From assembly GCF_000430545.1 (NCBI RefSeq), contig NZ_KE387163.1, forward strand, positions 650,439 to 714,438: a DNA stretch of 64,000 bases, written 5' to 3'. The notes under the pieces were generated by a model that had not been told where the DNA came from, did not search any database, and saw only the letters and a list, made by a program, of their open reading frames with translations. The DNA is from Tenacibaculum ovolyticum DSM 18103 (GTDB lineage Bacteria > Bacteroidota > Bacteroidia > Flavobacteriales > Flavobacteriaceae). How positions within the stretch are numbered: the first letter of the stretch is position 1; every line of letters begins with the position of its first letter. The position numbers and the translations under genes were made by a program. Shown piece by piece: positions 36,021 to 43,560 of the stretch.

Positions 36021-36380
36021 CTATACTTTGTTTCTTTTTCTAACGATTAATATTTCATCATTTGAAAACATCATCCAACCAAGATCGTATAAATAATAAT
36101 ATGTTTTTCCTTTACTATTCTTATTGGAATGTGTGTGATATTTAAAATTAAATTTTTTCTTTTCCAATTCAATACTATTTACAGTAATTTGAGTTTTATA
36201 TTTACCCATTAATTCTAATAGAATAGAACGATTTCTATGTAAAATCACATCAATTTCTTTAACAGCAGTTCTTGTAGCGCTTCTCAACTTTAGATGATAT
36301 GTATTTTTACATTTAATAGAACAAAATATTTTTCCCTTTCTTCCAATAATATTCCCCTTACATATTTTACAAACGACCAT
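36021..36380 (-). CDS. Small zinc-ribbon protein, unknown function
   Basis: 119 residues. The N terminus carries two cysteine pairs, CKIC near residue 4 and CSIKC near 20, which would bind one zinc. The rest is basic with mixed helices and strands and an ending YDLGWMMFSNDEILIVRKR. I recall similar proteins in Flavobacteriaceae, often next to integrases, without a known role. It lies at the edge of the accessory region, oriented away from the recombinase gene. Confidence 0.6.
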   Translation of the reverse strand: MVVCKICKGNIIGRKGKIFCSIKCKNTYHLKLRSATRTAVKEIDVILHRNRSILLELMGKYKTQITVNSIELEKKKFNFKYHTHSNKNSKGKTYYYLYDLGWMMFSNDEILIVRKRNKV

Positions 36381-36554
36381 ACTGTAAATATAACAAAATA
36401 AACTACTTACACAATTATTCGTTACTAACGGTTGAGAAACAATTACATAGATTTAACCATTTTTAGTATCCTTTTTTATAATTACATTTACTTAAATGAA
36501 TAAAAAAACACTAAAATAATTACATTAAAGCATCTTCTCATTCAAAACAAAAAG

Positions 36555-37612
36555 ATGATTGGAGTTCAATTTTATCCTGATAAAATTGTACAATTGGCTG
36601 TCAAAAATTTAAATGGAATAAAGTGGAGCGAAAAAGATGGGCTTGCTTATTTAGTAAACAATAAAGATAATATTAATCAGATATTCAATATTTTTAAAGG
36701 AATTGCATGGGTTGACACTAACAAATTTCACTTAAACCAACCCTTAAAAAAGGAAAATGAAAATCTATGTTTAGATTGGTACAGAAACAAACCTAATTCT
36801 TTAAATAAATTGAAATGCCCTGAAAATTTTCTTCAGAAATTAGAACTAAAACAATACGCTTATAATACCGCTAAAGTTTACATATATATGTTTGAGAAAT
36901 TTATTAATTTTCATTCAAACACCAATTTGATGGAAATTAACGAAATAAACATTAGAAACTACATATCAATACTATCAAAAGAGAACAAATCGAAATCTTT
37001 TCTAAATCAAATGATAAATAGCATTAAATTTTATTATGAAATTGTAGAAAGTATGCCTAATCGATTTTATGAAATAGAAAGACCTATTAAAAAAAATATA
37101 TTACCTAAAATCATTAGCTTATAAGAAGTTAAAGCCATAATATAAAACACAAATGTATTGTTAGTTTAATGTACTCAGCAGGTTTTAGACGAAGTGAATT
37201 ATTAAACCTTAAAATAACGGATATAGATAGTAAACGAATGGTTATTAATGTTAAAGACACAAAAGGAAACAAGGAAAGATTAACAATTCTTAGTAAAACT
37301 ATTTTAACCGATTTACGAGTTTATTTTATCAAATGGAAACCTAAAAAATATCTTTTTGAAGGTACTAATTACACTAAGTACAGTGCTTCAAGTGTTTTGA
37401 AAACAGTGAAAAGTGCAGCTTTAAAAGCAAATATAAGAAAAACTGTAACTCCACATATGCTGAGGCATTCTTTTGCCACTCATTTGCTTGAAAACGGAAC
37501 AGATCTAAGATATATTCAGGTATTATTAGGACACTCTAGCAGTAAAACTACAGAAATTTATACGCATGTTGCAATTAACAATTTGAAAACAATTAAAAGT
37601 CCTTTAGATTAA
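36555..37612 (+). pseudogene. Broken tyrosine recombinase at the head of the cassette array
   Basis: The frame from 36555 (MIGVQFYPDKIVQLAVKN) gives an N-terminal domain and a SAM-like core-binding domain. It stops at TAA 37122-37124, and a second stop plus a change of frame follow before 37169. The catalytic domain continues in another frame to 37612, with GFRRSELL (first Arg), a Lys region, HMLRHSFATHL (His, second Arg), LGHSS and the nucleophile tyrosine in TEIYTHV. It ends IKSPLD. About 8-10 residues seem to be missing at the junction. No IntI-specific insertion is visible between catalytic patches, so it is Xer-like. It reads toward the cassettes, not away. Confidence 0.85.
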
Positions 37613-37645
37613 ATATATTAGTACCCATAAAACAGAAATAAGAGC

Positions 37646-37685
37646 ACCTTTTACAAGAAAAGGTACACTTATCCAATTGTTGTGC
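37646..37685 (+). other. attI-like half site after the recombinase gene
   Basis: The segment ends in TTATCCAATTGTTGTGC, similar to the right ends of the array's repeat sites (TTATAC, five bases, GTTRNNC), with the core GTTGTGC at 37679-37685. A small hairpin (ACCTTTT with AAAAGGT) precedes it at 37646-37664. It would be the entry point for the first cassette. Confidence 0.4.
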
Positions 37686-37724
37686 ATAATGCAACAAAAA
37701 AGACTAACCATAAAATAATTTAAT

Positions 37725-38573
37725 ATGAAATCAATGAAGTCAATTTTAATTACATCACTTTTTGTTCTATTTATATACTCTTGCGCAGGAAATCGAGGAA
37801 CAATTAAATACGGAGAGAATGGAATTGTAGTCGGTGGAACTGGTAAAGCAAGATGTGAAAAACCAAAGAAACCATACACCAAAACAATGGATGCGTCTGT
37901 TAAAGCTGAAGTGGAAGAATTAAGTTCAGTACCATCCGCAGAATTAGATGCAAAACTAAAAACGACAGTTGTAAAATTAACTGATTATACATCTCAAGGT
38001 TTAGACAGGGATTTATTGCTTTACAGAATTTGTGAAATGAGTATCAATCGTGGTTTTACAAATGAGCAAACTGTTTCATTAATTGAAAAAACTATGGGTA
38101 TTTGGGATGAAGAATTAAAAAAAAAAGAATTAATCGGAAATCTTCTAATTCAAGCAAATACAGAATTTGACAAGAAAAATTATCCATCAGCAAAAACATA
38201 TTTCGATCAACTAATCAGTCTTGAAAAGAACAATGTTGATTTTTATGAACGCCGAGGGTTTTGTAATCAGGCAATAGGGAAGTCACAAGATGCAATAATA
38301 GATTTTTCTATTGGAATTAAGATAGATAAGAAGAGACCATCTCTATATTTATTTAGAGGAAATAATTACGCAAAATTAGGAGAATTTGAAAAATCAATTT
38401 CTGATTATTTAACCACTATTGAATTAAGACCTCAATTAAAAGCTGTTTATAAAAATCTTGGATTAAGTTATTTGAGAGTAAACAAAACAGATAAGGCTTG
38501 TGAATCTTTTAAAAAGGCTATAAATATTGGAGATAAAACTGCTGAAAAGCACTATGCACAACATTGTATATAA
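37725..38573 (+). CDS. TPR lipoprotein (cassette 1)
   Basis: 282 residues. The leader ends at a lipobox cysteine (LFVLFIYSCAGN), so it is a lipoprotein. A conserved-looking helical segment covers about 65-140, and three TPR units lie at about 150-280 (for example AKTYFDQLISLEKNNVDFYERRG near 155). There are two possible ATG starts three codons apart at 37725 and 37734; both give the same lipoprotein. The last 18 bases overlap the first arm of the repeat site, as is common in tightly packed gene cassettes. Function is unknown. Confidence 0.65.
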   Translation: MKSMKSILITSLFVLFIYSCAGNRGTIKYGENGIVVGGTGKARCEKPKKPYTKTMDASVKAEVEELSSVPSAELDAKLKTTVVKLTDYTSQGLDRDLLLYRICEMSINRGFTNEQTVSLIEKTMGIWDEELKKKELIGNLLIQANTEFDKKNYPSAKTYFDQLISLEKNNVDFYERRGFCNQAIGKSQDAIIDFSIGIKIDKKRPSLYLFRGNNYAKLGEFEKSISDYLTTIELRPQLKAVYKNLGLSYLRVNKTDKACESFKKAINIGDKTAEKHYAQHCI

Positions 38574-38686
38574 AAAATAGCGATTTTAGTACTTAAAAAA
38601 GGGAAAGATAATAAAATATAAGTCAGTGATAAGCCGAAAAATCGTATCTAACAACTCGCTACTTTTCATATACTAGATCGTTATGC
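38556..38686 (+). repeat. attC-like site A (about 131 nt)
   Basis: Left core AAC (38560-38562) plus a 3-base spacer and arm GTATATAAAAAATAGCGA; the right side, read on the bottom strand, is AAC, a 6-base spacer and GTATATGAAAAGTAGCGA. The arms differ only at positions 7 and 12, A versus G. The cleavable core on the right is GTTATGC (38680-38686). Confidence 0.7.
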
Positions 38687-38712
38687 TCAATTAATGTTAA
38701 CTCGAAATAAAA

Positions 38713-39303
38713 ATGTGCTTGAATAATATAGACTTAACATTGATAAAGGATATAATTTTAATTATTGGTTCTCTGACTGCGACCATCTTCACTTTTAGGA
38801 GTTTTAGCAAATGGAAAAAAGAGCACAAAGGAAAATTAAAATATGAATTATCAAGAAATCTTTTAAAATCAATTTATGATTTAAGGGATGACTTTAAAGG
38901 AGTTAGAAGCCCAATGATATTAGCCTCTGAATTTTCTTCAGAGCATCATATTTCTAAAACAAAAGAATCAGAAAAATACCAATACATATTTAATAATAGA
39001 CTAAAATATCTTCAAACGAGCTACAATACGTTTCTTAGTTTCTTACCAGAAGTTGAAATTGATTACGGTTCGGAAATGAATACACTTTGTAAAGAACTTA
39101 TAAGTCATATAACCAACTATCATTTTAAAATGAATGAATTTATTCAACTTGTTGATAATTGGGATTTACACAAAAACCCTTATCATAAGGAATTAAACAG
39201 GGTAATATTTAATAATGGGGAGAATAATCCAACTACTATTTCTTTTAACGAAACCGTTGACAAATTGAAAACACAATTGATGAAAGAAATAAAGAGATAT
39301 TAA
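38713..39303 (+). CDS. Small membrane protein, unknown function (cassette 2)
   Basis: 196 residues. One hydrophobic helix at about residues 10-30 (IKDIILIIGSLTATIFTFRSF) is followed by a soluble helical domain with no recognised motif, ending VDKLKTQLMKEIKRY. The start is 27 bases after the core of site A. It reads in the common direction of the array and stops 2 bases from the end of the convergent XRE gene; no repeat site separates the two, so cassette 2 holds several genes. I do not recognise the family. Confidence 0.55.
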   Translation: MCLNNIDLTLIKDIILIIGSLTATIFTFRSFSKWKKEHKGKLKYELSRNLLKSIYDLRDDFKGVRSPMILASEFSSEHHISKTKESEKYQYIFNNRLKYLQTSYNTFLSFLPEVEIDYGSEMNTLCKELISHITNYHFKMNEFIQLVDNWDLHKNPYHKELNRVIFNNGENNPTTISFNETVDKLKTQLMKEIKRY

Positions 39304-39305
39304 GA

Positions 39306-39521
39306 TTAGAAAGAAACCAAATCTTTTAATTCAACTTCTAAAGCTTTAGCAATTTCCAAAAGTGAATAAATAGTCGGATTGACTTTTCCATTCTCCAACT
39401 TTTCAAGTGCTTGTCTATCTTTATTGCAAGCACGAGCCAAATCTGACTGACTCCAGCCCTTCTGACTTCTTAACTCAACAATACGCTGACCGACTTTCTT
39501 TTTAAGTTGTTCTTTATCCAC
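39306..39521 (-). CDS. XRE-family helix-turn-helix regulator, probable SymE partner
   Basis: 71 residues, essentially one Cro/CI-type DNA-binding domain (VGQRIVELRSQKGWSQSDLARACNKDRQALEKLENG). The recognition helix is around DRQALEKLE. It is transcribed away from the SymE-like gene at 39617, and the 95 bases between them hold three copies of an inverted repeat. The layout fits a repressor that controls both its own gene and the toxin. It is one of the few minus-strand genes of the array. Confidence 0.85.
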   Translation of the reverse strand: MDKEQLKKKVGQRIVELRSQKGWSQSDLARACNKDRQALEKLENGKVNPTIYSLLEIAKALEVELKDLVSF

Positions 39522-39528
39522 AAAACAA

Positions 39529-39616
39529 ATGTCAATTAATTATACGACAATTTTGTCATACAAAAGTTTGACAAGTCAATTTGAATTACTATGTTTGTCA
39601 TATAAATAGTTGACAA
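39529..39616. promoter_or_regulatory. Three operator repeats between XRE and SymE genes
   Basis: TTGTCA, ten bases, TGACAA occurs twice exactly (39553-39574 and 39595-39616), and once with two changes (39529-39550, ATGTCA ... CGACAA). The last copy ends at the base before the toxin's TTG start. The centres are 24 and 42 bases apart. Confidence 0.75.
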
Positions 39617-39811
39617 TTGAGAAAATTCAGGATTTTAAAAATATACAGTAAGTTCCGTTATCGTAGATGGGGAAACAACTATACTGTACCTGAAATTCGA
39701 CTCGAAGGAAAATGGCTTGAGCAACTAGGGTTTGAACAAGGAAACGAAGTATTAATCGAACAGAAAAAAAACAAGCTGACAATAACCGTGAAGAAAGAAA
39801 AAAGAGCATAA
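39617..39811 (+). CDS. SymE-family toxin
   Basis: 64 residues from a TTG start that directly follows an operator copy. The core PEIRLEGKWLEQLGFEQGNE with the strand LTITVKK is typical of SymE-type proteins, which derive from AbrB-fold antitoxins. In E. coli SymE is an SOS-induced toxin held back by an antisense RNA and has been linked to nucleoid condensation. Here the divergent XRE gene looks like the control partner instead. The stop codon lies inside the left core of the next repeat site. Confidence 0.8.
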   Translation: MRKFRILKIYSKFRYRRWGNNYTVPEIRLEGKWLEQLGFEQGNEVLIEQKKNKLTITVKKEKRA

Positions 39812-39996
39812 CATTATATATAGCAAATAAGGCATTCCGTGATTGCCGAAAGTTTTGTATTTTTAAGCAATCACGCCAAAACAAACGTTTTGACGTTTAA
39901 CAAAATATAAAAGTAAAAACGTTTGTTTTGGCTTAGTGCATTTCGAAAGTTCATAGCTTTTAACCTGCCTTACTTGCCATATATTTAGCGTTACCC
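39806..39996 (+). repeat. attC-like site B (about 191 nt)
   Basis: Left AAC (39810-39812), 3-base spacer, arm ATATATAGCAAATAAGGCA. Right side on the bottom strand: AAC, 5-base spacer, ATATATGGCAAGTAAGGCA. The arms differ at positions 7 and 12 only, A versus G. The core is GTTACCC (39990-39996). The site contains a secondary hairpin around 39870-39930. Confidence 0.7.
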
Positions 39997-40097
39997 AACA
40001 TTACCAACATGAGAATATAATTAATTCCTCGAGCTAACGGAAAGAGTTATGAAAATTATTTAAGAATAAAATTTACCGTTAGTAGAGATAAAAAAAT

Positions 40098-40706
40098 ATG
40101 AAAGAAATAACAATTGAGTTGAATTATTATGACATAGAAAAGTTGGAAAAACTAATTGGACATGATTTTCGTGCAATACGAAGCCCTAGTGTTAATTGGG
40201 AACCCTATAAAAACAGATATACTTCAACTTCATTTGAAATTGAAATTGATTTAAGTCCTCCTATTAATCATGACGATTCTTGGGACCATCTAGATCCAGA
40301 TGATGGAATTCGTAATTTTTTTGAATTTAGTTCATCTCAATATAGTAAACATCTTGTTGATTTTTATTCAATAGAAATTGATATAGAAAGAAAAAAGCAC
40401 TTGAATTATGGTTATTGGAAACATGAATCTAACCCAAGAATAAATGGATTTATAAATTTTGACGAGGATTTTGTGATTTCTGAAATTAGTGTTTTTTCTC
40501 ATAAAGAAACTCGTGCTAATTTTGAAGAACTAATTCATATAAATTATGATGCAGGTATATTATTTACTGGTAAAGAAAAAAAAGAATGTTTATTTTTATT
40601 ATCAGATACAATCATTGGAGATTGTGAAATTATATTTGATAGCAAAAAAATTGAAATTGAAATTAGCAGACTAAAATTAAGAAAAACGTTGGGTAACAAA
40701 ACCTAA
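40098..40706 (+). CDS. Hypothetical soluble protein (cassette 3)
   Basis: 202 residues, acidic, with alternating strands and no signal or membrane segment. Notable phrases are SPPINHDDSWDHLDPDDGIRNFF near residue 53 and EISVFSHKETRANFEELIHIN near 130. I do not recognise a family. The start lies about 100 bases after the preceding site, and the last codons (GGT AAC AAA ACC TAA) overlap the left core of site C, so this is a single-gene cassette. Codon use is AT-rich like the host's. Confidence 0.55.
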   Translation: MKEITIELNYYDIEKLEKLIGHDFRAIRSPSVNWEPYKNRYTSTSFEIEIDLSPPINHDDSWDHLDPDDGIRNFFEFSSSQYSKHLVDFYSIEIDIERKKHLNYGYWKHESNPRINGFINFDEDFVISEISVFSHKETRANFEELIHINYDAGILFTGKEKKECLFLLSDTIIGDCEIIFDSKKIEIEISRLKLRKTLGNKT

Positions 40707-40821
40707 AAAACATTGCTAATGGATTTTTCTACTTGGAAAAATCACGCAGACGACCTAAAGTCTGTCTTTTTCATTAATTTAACGCAAAAAAACACAACGT
40801 TTCTTAGCTAAATCGTTGCTA
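40691..40821 (+). repeat. attC-like site C (about 131 nt)
   Basis: Left AAC (40695-40697), 3-base spacer, arm ACCTAAAAAACATTG. Right side on the bottom strand: AAC, 5-base spacer, AGCTAAGAAACGTTG. Positions 7 and 12 are A versus G; position 2 is C versus G. The core is GTTGCTA (40815-40821). Confidence 0.65.
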
Positions 40822-40865
40822 GTAATGGTGGAAACCACTCAAACTTATAAGAAACTTAACAAATT

Positions 40866-41462
40866 ATGAATAGAATTGAGAAAACAGGAATCATTACTCT
40901 TCTTTTTTTATTGTTAAATTCTTGTTCTTCTTTTTATGGTAAACGAGATAAATCTGGTAGGTTAAGAGTTAAAGAAAAACATTGGACTTTAAAAGGTATC
41001 CCTAATCAAGGATTAAAAAGAATTCTGGATACAAAAGTCTGGTATCGTTCTCAATATTACTTTAGGAATAATGATTTTAGTTTTACAATTCAGAGAGAAA
41101 ACCTGCACGAAAATAACGATAGTATGTTATGGTTTTTTGATTCTGGTCACGCTTTAAGGTTTATTTCTTATTCTATGAATGAAGAAAAAGTAAAAGAAAT
41201 TATAAGCGGGAATGATAATTTAGATTTTGGAAATCAAGGTTTTTATACAGTTGGTTCTAAAGAATTTGAAATTGAATTTTTTCAAAAACAACCTACTTCA
41301 CTATTCGGAAGTATGGATCGTTATTATTCTCAAGCATTAATAAAAGGAAATACATTACATTTAGTGAGAGAAAATAAATTTAAAAAAGGATTATACATTC
41401 ATTACATCTATAAAAAAGTTGAAATGCCAGAATCTTTAAAAAATCAAATTGCTGATTGGTAG
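40866..41462 (+). CDS. Hypothetical lipoprotein (cassette 4)
   Basis: 198 residues. A leader with lipobox (IITLLFLLLNSCSSF, cysteine near residue 20) makes it a membrane-attached lipoprotein. The rest is beta-rich (WYRSQYYFRNNDFSFTIQ near 60, ALIKGNTLHLVRENKF near 160) without recognised motif. It starts 45 bases after the core of site C. A single-gene cassette; site D begins 55 bases after the stop. Function unknown. Confidence 0.55.
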   Translation: MNRIEKTGIITLLFLLLNSCSSFYGKRDKSGRLRVKEKHWTLKGIPNQGLKRILDTKVWYRSQYYFRNNDFSFTIQRENLHENNDSMLWFFDSGHALRFISYSMNEEKVKEIISGNDNLDFGNQGFYTVGSKEFEIEFFQKQPTSLFGSMDRYYSQALIKGNTLHLVRENKFKKGLYIHYIYKKVEMPESLKNQIADW

Positions 41463-41517
41463 TCTAAAAAACAATTATAAAATTAGTTGAGTGAATGAAA
41501 ATTGAAAAAATCACTAC

Positions 41518-41651
41518 TAGCAACACCATGTATAATTAATTGCTGGTTTTAGCTCACTTACGAAAATCCTTTCGGATTTTCTTCGTTCGTGTTTTATTTA
41601 TTAACTTTATTGCTTGAAACACGCAACTAATCATACATAAACACATTACCT
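41518..41651 (+). repeat. attC-like site D (about 134 nt)
   Basis: Left AAC (41522-41524), ACC spacer, arm ATGTATAATTAATTGC. Right side on the bottom strand: AAT, 6-base spacer, ATGTATGATTAGTTGC; positions 7 and 12 differ A versus G. The core is ATTACCT rather than GTT. An internal hairpin has GAAAATCC with GGATTTTC. Confidence 0.65.
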
Positions 41652-41745
41652 GCAAGCTAAAAAGCCAACACACATCAAGCACATTTCATTTTGCTCGTGC
41701 CTCACAAAATAAAAAGAGCTTGCCTTTTCCCATCGCCCATAGGAT

Positions 41746-41949
41746 TTACGATTTTGAATTTCTTCTTGTTGGATACATTACTTGTTGCTTTTTGAACTGA
41801 CCGATTTCTTCTCTTAATGTTTGATTAATATTTTGAATCAAATCATTTTGAATTTTCATAATACTCAATAAATCGTGCATTGCGTTTAGGTTTTCTAATT
41901 GCTTATAAACAATCTCTTCTAAATCGCCTTTGGTATATCTTTTGCTCAT
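41746..41949 (-). CDS. Small coiled-coil protein, divergent from the methyltransferase operon
   Basis: 67 residues from ATG 41949 (MSKRYTKGDLEEIVYKQ); an open frame extends 33 bases further but adds an unlikely leader. The middle is a predicted coiled coil (LENLNAMHDLLSIMKIQNDLIQNINQTL) and the tail is basic (YPTRRNSKS). No domain is recognised. It faces away from the XRE gene of the defence-like operon, and the 170 bases between them hold TATTGTA repeats, so it may be controlled by the same regulator. It could be an accessory or immunity factor; this is only a guess. Confidence 0.5.
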   Translation of the reverse strand: MSKRYTKGDLEEIVYKQLENLNAMHDLLSIMKIQNDLIQNINQTLREEIGQFKKQQVMYPTRRNSKS

Positions 41950-41964
41950 AGTTCTATATTTATA

Positions 41965-42026
41965 TATTGTAATACAATACAAATATATATTATTTTATCA
42001 TATTTCACAATACATTTTTATATTGT
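41965..42026. promoter_or_regulatory. TATTGTA operator repeats upstream of the XRE-methyltransferase operon
   Basis: A near-palindrome TATTGTAATACAATA lies at 41965-41979, and ACAATA ... TATTGT (8-base gap) at 42007-42026. Both are built from the same half-site, as expected for a small dimeric regulator acting on the two divergent genes. Confidence 0.5.
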
Positions 42027-42122
42027 AATTTCGTATAATAATATAAAGCACTTGAAATATGGTATTTATTTATATTACTAAATTTTATAAAAAAGCTTTA
42101 CAATGACTTATAAATGGTCAAA

Positions 42123-42335
42123 ATGAATAGAATAAAGGAAGTTTTAAAAGAACAAGGAAGAACGCAAACTTGGTTATCAGAAAAGATAGAAAAAAGTTAT
42201 GTAATAGTAACAAACTATTGCAATAACAATGCTCAACCAAGTATAGAAGTACTTCGAAAAGTTGCAAATATATTAGACGTTGATGTTAGAGTATTATTAG
42301 TTCCTACAAAAGATAATAATCTAGAAGATGAGTGA
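42123..42335 (+). CDS. XRE-family controller protein
   Basis: 70 residues from ATG 42123 (MNRIKEVLKEQGRTQTWLS); the frame begins three codons earlier. It is a single Cro-type helix-turn-helix domain (WLSEKIEKSYVIVTNYCNN, then SIEVLRKVANILDVDVRVLL). Its stop overlaps the start of the methyltransferase by 8 bases. This is the position and size of C-proteins that time the expression of restriction-modification genes. The repeats upstream are its likely binding sites. Confidence 0.82.
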   Translation: MNRIKEVLKEQGRTQTWLSEKIEKSYVIVTNYCNNNAQPSIEVLRKVANILDVDVRVLLVPTKDNNLEDE

Positions 42336-43560
42336 AAAGAAAACATATATAGACCTATTTGCAGGTTGTGGCGGACTTTCACTCGGACTTTATAATTCTG
42401 GCTTATGGAAAGGATTATTTGCAATTGAAAAAAGTCCTGACGCATTTGAAACTTTTAACCATAATTTAATTGAAAATAATAATCATTTCGATTGGCCAAA
42501 TTGGTTACCAAAATCCAACCACGATATTAATGCAATAATCAAAAACTATCCTAATGAGCTCAAATCATTAAGAGGTAAAATTGATATGGTCGCTGGCGGA
42601 CCACCTTGTCAAGGTTTTTCTACGGCTGGAAAAAGAAATGAGAATGATTTACGAAATAAATTAATTAAATCATACATAAGATTTATTCGTCAAGTACAAC
42701 CAAAAGTTATCTTTTTTGAAAATGTAAAAGGTTTTACTCAAAAGTTTGATAAAAATAAAATCCAAGGAAAAGTGTATTCTGAATATGTAAAGAGTGCACT
42801 AGAATATACTCCAAAAGACGGAAAATATTTAGGCTACAAGGTAGAAGGTCGTCTAGTTGATTTTTCAGAATATGGTGTTCCGCAAAAAAGAACACGTTTC
42901 ATTTTAGTAGGAATTAGAAAAGATATCGCAAATAATACAAAACCGACAGATTTTTTTGATTCAATAAGAAGCGAAAGAGAAAAATTCCTAGTAAACAAAG
43001 GTATTGGTCTAACAAATAGCTTGGAGGATGCAATATCCGATTTATTAAGAATTAATGAAACAATATCACCTGATACAGCTTCTTTTAAGGCAGGTTTATA
43101 CAACAAACCTAAATCAGAATATCAAAAATTATTAAAAGGAAACTATTCAGAAAAAATCCCTGATAGCCATAGATTTGCAAAACACAATCCTTCTACAATT
43201 GAAAAGTTTGAATATATACTTGAAAATGCAGATAAAAACAAAACACTATCAGACGAAATAAAAGAAAGGTTTAATCTTAAAAAAAGAACTATAATTCCAT
43301 TATCTGGAACTACTCCTACTCCAACCATTACAACTTTACCAGATGATTATGTGCATTATTGTGAACCTAGAATTTTTACAGTTCGAGAGTATGCAAGAAT
43401 ACAATCATTCAACGATTGGTACGAGTTTAAAGGTAAATACACAACTGGTGGAAAAAGAAGAACACAGGAGGTTCCTCGTTATTCACAAATAGGCAATGCG
43501 ATACCACCTCTTTTTGGAGAACAAAGCGGATTGGTTTTAAACAAACTAATTAGCAAATGA
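42328..43560 (+). CDS. DNA (cytosine-5-)-methyltransferase
   Basis: 410 residues. Motif I is DLFAGCGGLSLGL (residues about 8-20); motif IV with the catalytic cysteine is GGPPCQGFS near 92; motif VI is FFENVKGF near 130; motif VIII is GVPQKRTRFILVG near 185; motifs IX and X are near the C terminus (RYSQIGNAIPP). The variable target-recognition region lies at about residues 220-340. All catalytic positions are present. It should add methyl groups at C5 of cytosine in an unknown sequence. Its stop and the next start share ATGA (43557-43560). Confidence 0.95.
   Translation: MSEKKTYIDLFAGCGGLSLGLYNSGLWKGLFAIEKSPDAFETFNHNLIENNNHFDWPNWLPKSNHDINAIIKNYPNELKSLRGKIDMVAGGPPCQGFSTAGKRNENDLRNKLIKSYIRFIRQVQPKVIFFENVKGFTQKFDKNKIQGKVYSEYVKSALEYTPKDGKYLGYKVEGRLVDFSEYGVPQKRTRFILVGIRKDIANNTKPTDFFDSIRSEREKFLVNKGIGLTNSLEDAISDLLRINETISPDTASFKAGLYNKPKSEYQKLLKGNYSEKIPDSHRFAKHNPSTIEKFEYILENADKNKTLSDEIKERFNLKKRTIIPLSGTTPTPTITTLPDDYVHYCEPRIFTVREYARIQSFNDWYEFKGKYTTGGKRRTQEVPRYSQIGNAIPPLFGEQSGLVLNKLISK

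Noticed and set aside
37604..37882. 92-codon minus-strand frame opposite the first cassette boundary
   Set aside because: It overlaps the recombinase end, the attI-like site and the lipoprotein leader, and has no recognisable sequence; it is a shadow of the other strand.
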